A stretch of DNA of 64,000 nt from JTS-RE37 sp963756115 (GCA_963756115.1 CAVWMN010000010.1:124001-188000), one strand, 5' to 3'; shown: positions 43,683-52,897, counted from the stretch's first letter. Translations and numbers: made by a program. Notes: generated by a model not told the origin, from the letters alone.

Positions 43683-44651
43683 TCAATTTTTTTTGAAACA
43701 TTCAATAACCTGTAGTGCCACCGAAAGGGCGTTCGCACCTTGTTGAAGCGTTACTATAGGCTCGGTATTGTTATGTATGGCATCAGCAAACGTTTCCAGT
43801 TCTTCCAGGATTGCATTATTTTCCGGGATCTGCGGGTTCTCAAAGTAAATCTGCTTTTTCTCTCCTTCCGCATTTTGGAGGATCATATCAAATTCTCCCG
43901 GTTGCTCAGGGGCTTCCTTCATTTTTACGACCTCCACCTTTTTTTCCAGAAAGTCTACGGAAATATAGGCATCACGCTGAAAGAACCGCGACTTTCGCAT
44001 GTTCTTCAGGGAAATCCGGCTGGCTGTAAGATTGGCCACACATCCATTCCTGAATTCGATGCGGGCATTTGCTATGTCCGGCGAATTGCTGATGACCGAT
44101 ACCCCGCTGGCATTGATTTGCAGCACTTCCGATTTCACAACGCTGAGGATCGCATCAATATCGTGTATCATAAGGTCCAAAACTACCGGCACATCGGTGC
44201 CCCGGGGATTGAATTCCGCCAGGCGGTGGGTCTCGATAAACATCGGATTCTGTATGGCTTCCTTAACGGCGGCAAATGCAGGGTTGTAACGTTCAACGTG
44301 GCCTACCTGCCCCTTTACCTTATACTTAGCCTGAAGCCGCAGGAGTTCCTGTGCTTCCTCCAGGGTGCTGGTAATTGGTTTTTCAATAAATACATGCCTG
44401 CCTTTCTTCATGGCTTTCCGGGCACATTCAAAGTGCGAGAGGGTTGGAGTTACTATAACAATTACGTCCACCGCATCGATCAAGGCGTCCAGGTCCCGGA
44501 AAAAAGAATATCCGAATTCATCTGCAACTTTGTGGCCTGTAGTGTTGTCCGGATCATAAAAACCAATCAGGTTGTATTTTTGAGATGTGTTGAGTAGCCG
44601 GAGATGAATTTTCCCCAAATGTCCGGCGCCCAAGACTCCAACGTTGAGCAT
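43683..44651 (-). CDS. Gfo/Idh/MocA family oxidoreductase
   Basis: A 322-residue NAD(P)-dependent oxidoreductase. Rossmann motif VGVLGAGHLGKIHLRLL at the start, then VTPTLSHFECARKAMKKGRHVFIEKPITSTLEEA with the EKP signature, and GHVERYNPAF in the C-terminal domain. It oxidises or reduces a sugar, inositol-like or related substrate that cannot be named. The start at 44651 (MLNVGVLGAG) fits the family, and a -7 box TATTTTTG reading leftwards at 44666-44673 lies 14 bp upstream; an extension to 44717 would pass through that box. Confidence 0.85.
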   Translation of the reverse strand: MLNVGVLGAGHLGKIHLRLLNTSQKYNLIGFYDPDNTTGHKVADEFGYSFFRDLDALIDAVDVIVIVTPTLSHFECARKAMKKGRHVFIEKPITSTLEEAQELLRLQAKYKVKGQVGHVERYNPAFAAVKEAIQNPMFIETHRLAEFNPRGTDVPVVLDLMIHDIDAILSVVKSEVLQINASGVSVISNSPDIANARIEFRNGCVANLTASRISLKNMRKSRFFQRDAYISVDFLEKKVEVVKMKEAPEQPGEFDMILQNAEGEKKQIYFENPQIPENNAILEELETFADAIHNNTEPIVTLQQGANALSVALQVIECFKKN

Positions 44652-44870
44652 ATCTGAATTTTCCCCAAAAATAAACATAGTTTGGGAGTTTGCCGGGCTA
44701 TCCTGTAAAAGATTCATCAGGACCGCTGGCCGGTAAAAATCATTGCCGGAAATGTCTCGTTGGAATCACCATGAGGGCGGATGGGAAGGTTGATATGAGT
44801 ACGCTGAACACAGGAATTTAAAACCGCATCCAAATTTCCGCTTCCTACCTTCCAAAGATTTCCTAATTTC

Positions 44871-45530
44871 GTGATCAAAACCAAACCATTGAGAGATACG
44901 CTTAAACATAAGGGCATGCGAAATCAATTGGCAGATGTGGTAGCTGCCAAGGGAATTGTAAGCAAAAAGGTGCTGGACGCCATCCGGGCGGTCCCCCGGC
45001 ATTTGTTTATGGACTCCGGGTTTGAAGGTCATGCCTATCAGGATAAGGCATTTCCCATTGCCGCGGACCAAACGATATCGCAACCCTATACTGTTGCTTT
45101 CCAGACTGAATTGCTGGATGTAAAGCCCGGGCATAAGATATTGGAGATCGGGACCGGCAGTGGATACCAGACCGCTATTCTCCTGCACTTGAAGGCCAGG
45201 GTTTACAGCATCGAAAGACAGCTTGAACTTTTCAAAAAAACAAATCTATTCTTTAAAAAAATGGGGTACAGGCCCCGGAAGCTGATCTTTGGGGACGGCT
45301 ATAAGGGACTGCCCGGCGAAGCCCCTTTTGACGGGATCATCGTTACTGCCGGTGCCCCTGAAGTGCCTAAACCATTATTGGCACAACTTAAAATAGGGGG
45401 CAGGCTCGTAATCCCGGTAGGCGTGGAGGAACAAATTATGACCCTGATTGTCAGGAATTCCGTCACCGAATTTGAGCGGAAGGAACTGGGGGTATTTCGT
45501 TTTGTGCCTTTACTGGAGGATAAGAACTGA
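44871..45530 (+). CDS. pcm: Protein-L-isoaspartate O-methyltransferase Pcm
   Basis: A 219-residue SAM-dependent methyltransferase that starts repair of isoaspartyl residues in damaged proteins. Motifs: AVPRHLFMDSG-like (RHLFMDSGFE), QTISQPYTVAFQTELL, and the SAM loop ILEIGTGSGYQTAI. The start is a GTG at 44871 that gives LRDTLKHKGMRNQL, as in relatives; the ATG at 44916 is a shorter alternative because a TAATTTC box sits just before the GTG. It converges with smpB, 30 bp apart. Confidence 0.9.
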   Translation: MIKTKPLRDTLKHKGMRNQLADVVAAKGIVSKKVLDAIRAVPRHLFMDSGFEGHAYQDKAFPIAADQTISQPYTVAFQTELLDVKPGHKILEIGTGSGYQTAILLHLKARVYSIERQLELFKKTNLFFKKMGYRPRKLIFGDGYKGLPGEAPFDGIIVTAGAPEVPKPLLAQLKIGGRLVIPVGVEEQIMTLIVRNSVTEFERKELGVFRFVPLLEDKN

Positions 45531-45560
45531 TGCCGATGGCTTTTTAAGCGTTGACGAACT

Positions 45561-46022
45561 TCAGGAGTTAAAACCCTTTTGGATCCTGTCCAGGTTACGC
45601 TTATTGTCCCGGTCCCTGATGGTTTCCCGTTTGTCGTATAATTTTTTGCCTTTGGCAAGGGCTATTTTCATCTTGGCAAATCCCCTGTCATTTACAAACA
45701 TATTTAGTGGTACAATCGTTAGGCCGGAGGTTTGTACCTCCCGCCGCAATTTCTGTAATTCCTTTTTTTGCAGCAACAACTTTCGTTCTGCCTTGGGTTT
45801 GTGGTTGAAATGGGAGGCGTGGGTATACTCGTCTACCTGCATATTGATCACAAAGAGTTCCCCTTTTTCGTTAAACTCACAAAAACTCTCAGCAATGGAA
45901 GCTTTCCCAAGCCTGATAGATTTTATTTCAGTTCCGGAAAGTACAATCCCCGCTATATAAGTATCCAGCAATTCATAGGCAAAGCCGGCTTTCCTGTTTT
46001 TTATGTTGATATTTTTTTGCAT
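45561..46022 (-). CDS. smpB: SsrA-binding protein SmpB
   Basis: A 153-residue RNA-binding protein that brings tmRNA to stalled ribosomes. Family motifs: NIKNRKAGFAYELLDTYIAGIVLSG (in two parts), GTEIKSIRLGKASI, and the C-terminal tail LYDKRETIRDRDNKRNLDR. A -7-like TACTTTTG reading leftwards (46030-46037) lies only 7 bp before the ATG, which would give a nearly leaderless mRNA. The tmRNA gene itself is not in this window. Confidence 0.95.
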   Translation of the reverse strand: MQKNINIKNRKAGFAYELLDTYIAGIVLSGTEIKSIRLGKASIAESFCEFNEKGELFVINMQVDEYTHASHFNHKPKAERKLLLQKKELQKLRREVQTSGLTIVPLNMFVNDRGFAKMKIALAKGKKLYDKRETIRDRDNKRNLDRIQKGFNS

Positions 46023-46139
46023 CTGTGGACAAAAGTAACAACAATTTGGAAAGGCCGCATGCGTGAAAAGAGGATATATTCTGGTATTTTATGTAAAGTT
46101 TGGTGCATTTTTGCGAATAATCAATACAAACAGGCACAT

Positions 46140-46883
46140 ATGAAACCCTTTTTAATATGGATCGGATTGCTATTCTTTTTCTCCTGCCAATCCGGGACGA
46201 AACCTACCACCGCCCAGGAAATCGTGGATAAGGCAATTGAAGTTGCGGGTGGCCACCGTTACCAGGATGGTAGCATCAGCTTTCGGTTTCGCGACAGGCG
46301 GTACGTTTTGGAAAATAACGAGGGAAGGACACTCAAGCGTATTAGTACCGTAAAAGGGGACAGCATTGTGGACAGGATGGGACCTGGTGGTTTCCAGAGA
46401 TGGGTCAATGGCCAGCTGGTGCAGGTTCCCGATTCAATGGCTGTGAAATATTCCAACTCAATCAATTCCGTCCACTATTTCACCTACCTCCCATTTGGAT
46501 TAAATGACAAGGCGGTGAACAAGAAATTGTTGGGGGAAACCACAGTCAGGGACAAGAACTACTATAAGCTGGAAGTAACTTTTGACCAAGAGGGCGGAGG
46601 CAAGGACTATGATGATGTCTATATCTACTGGATCAACACCGAAACCTTCAAACCAGACTACCTTGCCTATGAATTCCATGTGGATGGTGGGGGGGTTCGG
46701 TTCAGGGAGGCTTTTAATGAACGCTATATCGGTGGCATCCGGTTCGTTGATTATAACAATTACAAGCCTGAGACTGCGGTTGATGTATCAGCTACCGACA
46801 GCCTTTTTACACTTGGCAGGCTAAAATTATTGTCGCGTATAGAATTAAAGGATATTGTGGTTACTCCGGACAAACACAATTAA
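46140..46883 (+). CDS. Lipoprotein of the DUF6503 type
   Basis: A 247-residue lipoprotein (MKPFLIWIGLLFFFSCQSG, lipobox FSC). Motifs: TAQEIVDKAIEVAGGHRYQDGSI near the start (in two parts), VHYFTYLPFGLNDKAVNKK, YKLEVTFDQEGGGKDYDD. I link it to the DUF6503 family of Bacteroidota outer-membrane-associated lipoproteins, with LolA/LppX-like beta character; no function is known to me. The frame is open from 45768, but the leader defines the start at 46140. Its 3' end overlaps the convergent phosphatase gene by 23 bp. Confidence 0.78.
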   Translation: MKPFLIWIGLLFFFSCQSGTKPTTAQEIVDKAIEVAGGHRYQDGSISFRFRDRRYVLENNEGRTLKRISTVKGDSIVDRMGPGGFQRWVNGQLVQVPDSMAVKYSNSINSVHYFTYLPFGLNDKAVNKKLLGETTVRDKNYYKLEVTFDQEGGGKDYDDVYIYWINTETFKPDYLAYEFHVDGGGVRFREAFNERYIGGIRFVDYNNYKPETAVDVSATDSLFTLGRLKLLSRIELKDIVVTPDKHN

Positions 46884-47403
46884 ATTTTAGTCGGGAGGCA
46901 TGGGTTTTACCACCAACCATCTGGACAATAAAAAGGCTTCCATTGTCAAAATCGTCCATCGCAGGGTATTTGTCCTCACCTATCATTTTGTTTACAAGTT
47001 CCGGGGTAGTGTTGCTGTGGCCCACAACCAGTACATTCTTGCCCAGGTTGTCGGCTTTAAACTGTTCAATGTTCAGTTCGTCAGGAGAATAGTATTGCAC
47101 CGTCAGGTCTTGTTTGACAGCAGCCGGGGCGGCTGTCATGGTGGTACGTTCAAAATCGGTTGAATAAATGGCATCCAGTTTCACGTCATCCAGTATTTCC
47201 GCCCAATGCATGGCCCTTCCGAGGCCTTTTTGATTCAACTCCGGGTCCACATCTTCCGGATTACTCCTGTCCTTCTCGGCGTGTCGAATAAAGTAAAACG
47301 TCGAAACTACCGTATCTACTGGCTCGGATGGGGTTGCATCATCCTTGCAGCCGAGTATTGCCATAAAAAAAAAGACAAAGATAAGCTGTTGAAAAGTTTT
47401 CAT
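46861..47403 (-). CDS. Histidine phosphatase family lipoprotein
   Basis: A 180-residue protein of the phosphoglycerate mutase/acid phosphatase superfamily. Catalytic His in TFYFIRHAEKDRS and the second His in VLVVGHSNTTPELV. The leader MKTFQQLIFVFFFMAILGCKDD ends in a lipobox, so it is probably anchored in the cell envelope. The substrate is unknown. The start was placed at 47403, where the lipoprotein leader begins, rather than 47436. It overlaps the convergent lipoprotein gene by 23 bp. Confidence 0.85.
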   Translation of the reverse strand: MKTFQQLIFVFFFMAILGCKDDATPSEPVDTVVSTFYFIRHAEKDRSNPEDVDPELNQKGLGRAMHWAEILDDVKLDAIYSTDFERTTMTAAPAAVKQDLTVQYYSPDELNIEQFKADNLGKNVLVVGHSNTTPELVNKMIGEDKYPAMDDFDNGSLFIVQMVGGKTHASRLKFNCVCPE

Positions 47404-47494
47404 AATTAATTGGTTTGTATAAATTTGTCCTCCCACTCTATTTTAACTCTTAAACGTTAAAATTAGTATATAAAGCTAATGTATTTGGATAATT

Positions 47495-48991
47495 ATGCTA
47501 TACCGGTACCTTGTATTTCTCTTTATTGTGAGTGGAACAACTTTGCAGTCCCAGCAGGTGGCCCTGCCTCCAGATTTCAGACAACACAACCTCACTGAAT
47601 TCAATTCCAGTTTACTGAGCCCGGTTTTTGCGATGGATCGGAACGACCCGGAATCAATAGCCCTGTGGTCTCGCTGGCAATGGCAATCCCTCGATGCAGA
47701 CCCTACCACTTTGTTTTTCAACTATACCAGGCGCCTGAATGTGGAATCAACCGCAGGGGCCGGATATTTTCAACATAACACCGGGACTTTTTTACTCACG
47801 GGTGGCGTGCTTAATTATGCCTATGCCCTGGAACTGGAATCAGAAGCCCAGATCGCCTTCGGATTAAACCTTTTTGCTTTTTCACGGAAACTGGCGGATG
47901 ATCGGTTCAGGCCGGATCCTGATATAGGGTTGCCAGCCCTGGCTGATGACAGCAACTTTATTTTACAACTGGCCCCGAGTTTACGGTTTAAACTGGACCG
48001 TTTCAGCGTTGGGATCGTTGCAGAGAACTTATTCGACTATAATTTCACGACCCGTGAGAAAGACACTGCCCCCACCAAAAAGACCTATATAGGCCTTGCC
48101 AGCTATCATTTTCCGATTAGCTTCTTGGGGTCCTCATCAACTTTCCTGCAGCCTACGGTTTATTTAAAAACCATGCCAGATTTTGATAACCAGATAGGTA
48201 TCACCACCTTATTGTCTGCCCCCAGGTTCTGGGTACAGGCGGGGTACAATAATTTTTATGGTGTTTCCGGTGGCGTGGGAGGCCGTTTCTTTAAGAGGCT
48301 CTCCCTGGGTGCTTTGGTTGAATACGACACGGATCCGCTCCTTGAAGGTATGGATCCCAGTTTTGAAATTATAACTGCCTACAGCTTCGGACAAAAAGAC
48401 GGCAGGAAAAAAATAATTGGTTTTGAAGTGGATGAAGGAGTAGAGGAACTAAAACCAGCGGATCAGATCACGGATGAAGAGCAACCCGATGCTGCTGCAG
48501 AACAAGAAGAAGCACTTGCAGAGAACCGCAGAAATGAATTGCAGAAAGCTGCCGATTCGGTTGCCGCAGTTAAAGCGCGTGAAGCGGCACTTGCAGAGCA
48601 GGTAAAATTGGATTCCATTGCAACGGTCCAAAGGGAAGCTGCCTTGGAAGCGGCCAGAAAAGCTGCACTCGATTCCATTGCCAGGGAAGAAGTGGCGGTT
48701 AAACCACAGGCCGGGGAGAAGTATGAGGAAACCCGTTCCGAGGATGGTCTTGAACCCGGCTATTACCTGATAGCGAATGTATTTGGCACTAAAAAGTACT
48801 TTGACGGATTTATGAAGACCCTCACAGATAAGGGATTACAGCCCAAATCCTTTTACAGGACCGTGAATAAATATAATTATGTGTATTTGGAACGCTATGA
48901 TACCATCGAAGAGGCCAGGAGGGCGCGCGAAAGCAAATTCAATGGCAGGTACCCCGATAATACCTGGATATTCAGGGTGGTCAGAGATTAG
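47495..48991 (+). CDS. PorP/SprF-type outer membrane protein with C-terminal SPOR-like domain
   Basis: A 498-residue exported protein. After a signal peptide (about 1-20) comes a PorP/SprF beta-barrel (to about residue 295, ending in IITAYSFGQK). Next is a charged, Ala/Glu-rich linker of about 120 residues that looks like coiled coil (EEALAENRRNELQKAADS and similar). From residue 422 a SPOR-like repeat follows (GYYLIANVFGTKKYFDGF; YLERYDTIEEARRAR; WIFRVVRD). PorP/SprF proteins help type IX secretion substrates such as gliding adhesins stay on the surface; the SPOR end should hold peptidoglycan. No adhesin gene is adjacent. It converges with the tetR gene at 4 bp. Confidence 0.85.
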   Translation: MLYRYLVFLFIVSGTTLQSQQVALPPDFRQHNLTEFNSSLLSPVFAMDRNDPESIALWSRWQWQSLDADPTTLFFNYTRRLNVESTAGAGYFQHNTGTFLLTGGVLNYAYALELESEAQIAFGLNLFAFSRKLADDRFRPDPDIGLPALADDSNFILQLAPSLRFKLDRFSVGIVAENLFDYNFTTREKDTAPTKKTYIGLASYHFPISFLGSSSTFLQPTVYLKTMPDFDNQIGITTLLSAPRFWVQAGYNNFYGVSGGVGGRFFKRLSLGALVEYDTDPLLEGMDPSFEIITAYSFGQKDGRKKIIGFEVDEGVEELKPADQITDEEQPDAAAEQEEALAENRRNELQKAADSVAAVKAREAALAEQVKLDSIATVQREAALEAARKAALDSIAREEVAVKPQAGEKYEETRSEDGLEPGYYLIANVFGTKKYFDGFMKTLTDKGLQPKSFYRTVNKYNYVYLERYDTIEEARRARESKFNGRYPDNTWIFRVVRD

Positions 48992-48995
48992 CGGC

Positions 48996-49592
48996 TTATT
49001 TCTTTATTTCCTTTGAAATAAGCAGGTCTAAATAGGCTACTGTGTTCAGCAGGTACTTCCTGTCCTGGGTCAGGGTTGCCATAGCAACAGCTCCCTGTAG
49101 CATTGTATACAATTGTTTCGCAAATTGCAAAGGGGTTACCGGTAATTTCAGTTCATTGGCATGTACGCCATTTTCCAGGACTAGTGCTATTTTCCCTTCA
49201 ATTACCCTTACCGTTTCCCGGATTGCGGCTGCCAGGATAGCATTATTATGCTGGCTGTCCACGCCAACTTTCAAAATTGGGCAGCCTCCCAGGTCTAAGG
49301 TGAATTCATCATACTGCCTGTAAAAATCGGTAAGTACGAAAAGTTTTTGCAGGGCAGTGCCATCTGCGTTTAATTTTTCGTCCAACACCTCCAACAAGCG
49401 GTTGGAACTGTATTCAAAGGCTGCAAGTGCAAGGGCTTCCTTATTTTCAAAATTCCCGTACAACGCTCCTTTGGTAAGTCCGGTTGCTGCTGTAAGATCA
49501 CTCATGCTAGTCCCAGCATAACCTTGCCTGTTAAACACAGGTGCGACCGTTCTTATGATGAAAGCAGTGGTTCGTTCAGATTTGGTTGACAT
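48996..49592 (-). CDS. TetR/AcrR family transcriptional regulator
   Basis: A 198-residue repressor-type regulator. The N-terminal helix-turn-helix reads VFNRQGYAGTSMSDLTAATGLTKGALYGNFENKEAL (family spacing, in parts), followed by a variable ligand domain ending MLQGAVAMATLTQDRKYL. No target operon is adjacent; clpB upstream on the same strand is separated by a terminator. An extended palindrome in its own promoter region (49605-49652) is the likely operator, suggesting autorepression. Confidence 0.85.
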   Translation of the reverse strand: MSTKSERTTAFIIRTVAPVFNRQGYAGTSMSDLTAATGLTKGALYGNFENKEALALAAFEYSSNRLLEVLDEKLNADGTALQKLFVLTDFYRQYDEFTLDLGGCPILKVGVDSQHNNAILAAAIRETVRVIEGKIALVLENGVHANELKLPVTPLQFAKQLYTMLQGAVAMATLTQDRKYLLNTVAYLDLLISKEIKK

Positions 49593-49604
49593 AGTTCATG
49601 GAGT

Positions 49605-49652
49605 TTATACGAATATAAAAAATCTATATACTGCATGGTATATATCGTATAA
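49605..49652. promoter_or_regulatory. Nested inverted repeats upstream of tetR, candidate operator
   Basis: Outer arms TTATACGA (49605-49612) and TCGTATAA (49645-49652) and inner arms TATATAC (49625-49631) and GTATATA (49638-49644) are both perfect. The inner pair, with TGCATG between, has the 20-bp size of a TetR-family operator. It lies 13 bp upstream of the tetR start codon. Confidence 0.6.
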
Positions 49653-49685
49653 AAAAAAATGTCCCGGATCGCAACCAGGGACATT
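49651..49685 (-). terminator. Intrinsic terminator after clpB
   Basis: On the reverse strand AATGTCCC (49685-49678) pairs with GGGACATT (49665-49658) across a 12-base loop and is followed by a run of nine T (49659-49651). It lies 26 bp after the clpB stop and ends within the tetR operator region. Confidence 0.75.
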
Positions 49686-49710
49686 CTTAATTTCAACGCC
49701 TTTTGGGATG

Positions 49711-52311
49711 CTATTTTACCAATTCATTCTGATTCCGGAAGACCAGGCCATCATCAAATGAATCGATCAGTACGATACTATCTGCCTTTACGGTGCCTTT
49801 CAACAATTCGGTTGAAAGCTTATTGAGGACTTCCTTCTGAATGATCCTTTTTATAGGCCTGGCCCCATACTGGGGGTCGTATCCTTTTTCCGCCAGGAAC
49901 GCTACCGCTTCATCTGTGGCATCTATGGTGATGTGCTGTCTTGATAGTAATTTTTTTAACTGGTTCAGCTGCAACCGGACAATAGCGATTATATTCTCCT
50001 TGTTTAGCGGTGTAAACATAATGATATCATCTATACGGTTCAGGAATTCCGGCCGGATGGTATTCCGCAGCAAACCAAGTACTTCTACCCGCGCTGCTTC
50101 AGTGGCACTATGGATATCATCACTGTCTTCGAAACGTTCCTGAATGATAGTACTACCCATATTGCTGGTCATAATGATAATGGTGTTCTTAAAATCGGCC
50201 ACCCTGCCTTTGTTGTCTGTAAGCCTGCCTTCATCAAGGACCTGTAAAAGGATATTGAAGGTGTCCGGGTGTGCTTTTTCGATTTCATCCAGCAACACTA
50301 CGGAATAGGGCCTCCTTCTCACAGCTTCTGTCAATTGCCCGCCTTCGTCATAACCAACATACCCCGGAGGTGCACCAACCAGCCTGCTGATAGAATGGCG
50401 TTCCTGGTATTCACTCATGTCTATTCGGATCATCGCATTTTCATCATCGAACATGTAGGAAGCCAGGGTTTTGGCCAATTCTGTTTTCCCTACCCCGGTG
50501 CTACCCAGGAACAGGAAGGAACCAATTGGGCGCTTCTCATCCTGGAGCCCCGCCCTGCTGCGCCTGATGGCATCCGATACAGCCTGGATCGCCTCTTCCT
50601 GTCCGATAACACGTTTATGCAACACATTCTCTAATTTCAATAATTTTTCCCTTTCACTTTGCAGCATTTTGGTCACGGGGATCCCGGTCCATTTCGCCAC
50701 CACCTCAGCGATATCCTCCCTGGTTACCTCTTCTTTGATAAGGGTACCGGCCTGTTGCTGTTCTGCGAGTTCCTCCTGCAGTGTTTCCAGTTTAGCCTGG
50801 GCTTCCTTGATCTTCCCGTAGCGTAATTCGGCCACAGTTCCATAGTCCCCGTTCCGTTCGGCCCTTTCAGCCTCCTGGGTGAAATTATGGATGTCCTGCT
50901 TCATTTTCTGGATGTTGTCTACAACAGCTTTCTCACTTTCCCATTTGGCATAGATCTCATTGCGTTCTTCCTTGATGTTCGCAAGGTCGCTATTCAAAAC
51001 CTTTAGTTTCGCCTTGTCGTCTTCTTTTTTGATCGCTGCGATCTCTATTTCCAACTGTGTTATTTTCCGGTCCAGGACATCGAGTTCTTCCGGTTTGGAG
51101 TTTATTTCCATCCGTAATTTGGAAGCAGCCTCATCCATAAGGTCAATTGCCTTGTCCGGCAAAAACCTGTTGGTGATATACCGCTGTGAGAGTTCCACTG
51201 CTGCAATGACAGCCTCATCCTTGATCCTCACCTTATGATGTTCTTCATATTTTTCTTTCAGGCCACGCAGGATGGAAATGGCATTTTCCGTATCGGGTTC
51301 ATCCACCATTACCTTCTGGAACCTTCGTTCAAGTGCTTTGTCCTTTTCAAAATACTTCTGGTATTCATCCAGGGTAGTGGCACCGATGGCCCGTAATTCG
51401 CCCCGTGCCAGGGCCGGCTTCAGAATGTTGGCCGCATCCATGGCACCTTGTCCGCCACCTGCACCTACCAGGGTGTGTATTTCGTCGATGAACAATACTA
51501 CATTGCCATCCGAGGAGGTGACCTCTTTGATCACGGCCTTTAGCCGTTCTTCGAATTCCCCTTTGTACTTGGCCCCGGCGATCAGGGCTCCCATATCCAA
51601 CGAATAGATCACCTTGTCTTTCAGGTTTTCCGGGACGTCCCCCTCTATGATCCTGTGTGCCAGGCCCTCCGCAATTGCTGTTTTACCGGTACCAGGCTCC
51701 CCAACCAGCATGGGGTTGTTTTTTGTCCTTCGCGACAGGATTTGAAGGATCCTGCGGATTTCCTCATCCCGTCCTATTACCGGGTCTAACTTACCGCTAT
51801 CAGCCAGTTCATTGAGATTACGGGCGTATTTGCCCAAGGCATTATAGGTTTCCTCGGCACTATGCGAAGTAACTTTGCCGCCTTTCCGCAATTCCTGTAT
51901 GGCCGCGTTCAAATCTTTTTCAGTAACGCCCTGGTCCTTTAGGATTTGGGCTATTTTGCTTTTCGACTTCAATATGGCAAGCAACAAGTGTTCTATAGAT
52001 ACATATTCATCGCCCATCTTTTTTGCGATGGCAGTAGCTTCATTCAATGTTTTACCAGCTTCCCCTGAAAACATAAGCTCGCCCCCGGTTACCTTGGGGA
52101 AACTCTGCAGTTCCTTTTCCAGTATCTGGGAGATCATGGACGTATTGACGTGTAATTTTTTGAGGATAAAAGGCAGTACGTTCTCATCCACATCTGAAAT
52201 AGCCTTGTACAGGTGTTCGTTCTCAACCTGCTGATGACCGATCTCCTGGGCGAGCTGCTGAGCCTGCTGTATGGCCTCCTGTGATTTTGTCGTAAAATTA
52301 TTTATGTTCAT
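49711..52311 (-). CDS. clpB: ATP-dependent disaggregase chaperone ClpB
   Basis: An 866-residue Hsp100 chaperone that dissolves protein aggregates with DnaK. It has the N-terminal Clp repeat domain (about 1-145), AAA domain 1 with Walker A GEPGTGKTA and Walker B VVLFIDEIH, the middle coiled coil (about 400-520), and AAA domain 2 with Walker A GSTGVGKTE and VVLLDEIEKAHP. The length is that of full ClpB. A -7 box TACTTTTG reading leftwards (52348-52355) lies 37 bp upstream. Transcription ends at the hairpin at 49651-49685. Confidence 0.97.
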   Translation of the reverse strand: MNINNFTTKSQEAIQQAQQLAQEIGHQQVENEHLYKAISDVDENVLPFILKKLHVNTSMISQILEKELQSFPKVTGGELMFSGEAGKTLNEATAIAKKMGDEYVSIEHLLLAILKSKSKIAQILKDQGVTEKDLNAAIQELRKGGKVTSHSAEETYNALGKYARNLNELADSGKLDPVIGRDEEIRRILQILSRRTKNNPMLVGEPGTGKTAIAEGLAHRIIEGDVPENLKDKVIYSLDMGALIAGAKYKGEFEERLKAVIKEVTSSDGNVVLFIDEIHTLVGAGGGQGAMDAANILKPALARGELRAIGATTLDEYQKYFEKDKALERRFQKVMVDEPDTENAISILRGLKEKYEEHHKVRIKDEAVIAAVELSQRYITNRFLPDKAIDLMDEAASKLRMEINSKPEELDVLDRKITQLEIEIAAIKKEDDKAKLKVLNSDLANIKEERNEIYAKWESEKAVVDNIQKMKQDIHNFTQEAERAERNGDYGTVAELRYGKIKEAQAKLETLQEELAEQQQAGTLIKEEVTREDIAEVVAKWTGIPVTKMLQSEREKLLKLENVLHKRVIGQEEAIQAVSDAIRRSRAGLQDEKRPIGSFLFLGSTGVGKTELAKTLASYMFDDENAMIRIDMSEYQERHSISRLVGAPPGYVGYDEGGQLTEAVRRRPYSVVLLDEIEKAHPDTFNILLQVLDEGRLTDNKGRVADFKNTIIIMTSNMGSTIIQERFEDSDDIHSATEAARVEVLGLLRNTIRPEFLNRIDDIIMFTPLNKENIIAIVRLQLNQLKKLLSRQHITIDATDEAVAFLAEKGYDPQYGARPIKRIIQKEVLNKLSTELLKGTVKADSIVLIDSFDDGLVFRNQNELVK

Positions 52312-52347
52312 CTTCCTTTAGATTTATCCGTAAAATGTGTTCTTTTG

Positions 52348-52373
52348 CAAAAGTATTTCAAGAATCCTACCAA
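52348..52373 (-). promoter_or_regulatory. Candidate clpB promoter
   Basis: On the reverse strand, TTG (52373-52371), a short 15-bp spacer and TACTTTTG (52355-52348) resemble the Bacteroidota promoter. The -7 box overlaps a perfect 12-bp palindrome CTTTTGCAAAAG (52342-52353). Spacing is slightly short, so this is tentative. Confidence 0.4.
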
Positions 52374-52474
52374 TGATGTGCAGTGGCCAAAATGACGGTA
52401 TTATTTGGTTGTTTCAGGACATTTCGGCAGGTGCAGGCTAATTGAAAACGAGCTAAAAAAGCAGAATAGATACG

Positions 52475-52870
52475 ATGGGTTTATTAGATAATATATTTGG
52501 ACATAAGAACAGGGATTCAGAGGAATCCGGAAACCAGCCGGAATGGATACCACTGGTATCGGAAGAACAATTGGATTCCATTGGCGTGGATTCTAAAACA
52601 CGCCCTCAGATACTATTTAAGCACTCGACAAGTTGCGGGATCAGCAGGATGGTACTTAACCGCTTTAAGGGCAGCTTTACAGCAGATCAGGACATGGCCG
52701 ACTTATACTACCTTGATATTCATGCATACCGTGAACTGTCTAATGAGGTTGCCAGACGCTACGGCATACCCCATGAATCGCCCCAATTGCTCGTGATCAG
52801 GGACAATGCGGTAATTGTACATGATTCCCACGGCGGAATCTCGGCACTGGATCTCGACCAATACCTATAA
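52475..52870 (+). CDS. ytxJ: YtxJ, bacillithiol-linked thioredoxin-like protein
   Basis: A 131-residue monothiol thioredoxin-fold protein of the DUF2847/YtxJ family. The active-site segment is FKHSTSCGISRMVLNRF, with one Cys. The fold is completed by ADLYYLDIHAYRELSNEVA and SPQLLVIRDN. YtxJ-type proteins are thought to reduce proteins mixed with bacillithiol, so this organism probably makes that thiol; no bacillithiol synthesis gene is in the window. It stands alone, divergent from clpB, with a strong bidirectional terminator after it. Confidence 0.85.
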   Translation: MGLLDNIFGHKNRDSEESGNQPEWIPLVSEEQLDSIGVDSKTRPQILFKHSTSCGISRMVLNRFKGSFTADQDMADLYYLDIHAYRELSNEVARRYGIPHESPQLLVIRDNAVIVHDSHGGISALDLDQYL

Positions 52871-52872
52871 AG

Positions 52873-52897
52873 AAACCCCGGCCACGGGCCGGGGTTT
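52873..52897. terminator. Bidirectional terminator, perfect 11-bp stem
   Basis: AAACCCCGGCC (52873-52883) pairs perfectly with GGCCGGGGTTT (52887-52897) over an ACG triloop. A-rich and T-rich ends on the two sides allow it to serve both ytxJ (forward) and the lipoprotein gene ending at 52925 (reverse). Confidence 0.85.

Noticed and set aside
43166..44597. Forward-strand open frames of 157-285 codons over the dehydrogenase and Gfo/Idh genes
   Set aside because: Both reverse-strand genes carry complete cofactor and catalytic motifs; the forward frames do not resemble proteins.
52342..52353. Palindrome CTTTTGCAAAAG before clpB as a heat-shock operator
   Set aside because: It overlaps the -7 box and is AT-rich; it does not match the CIRCE element, and may be chance.
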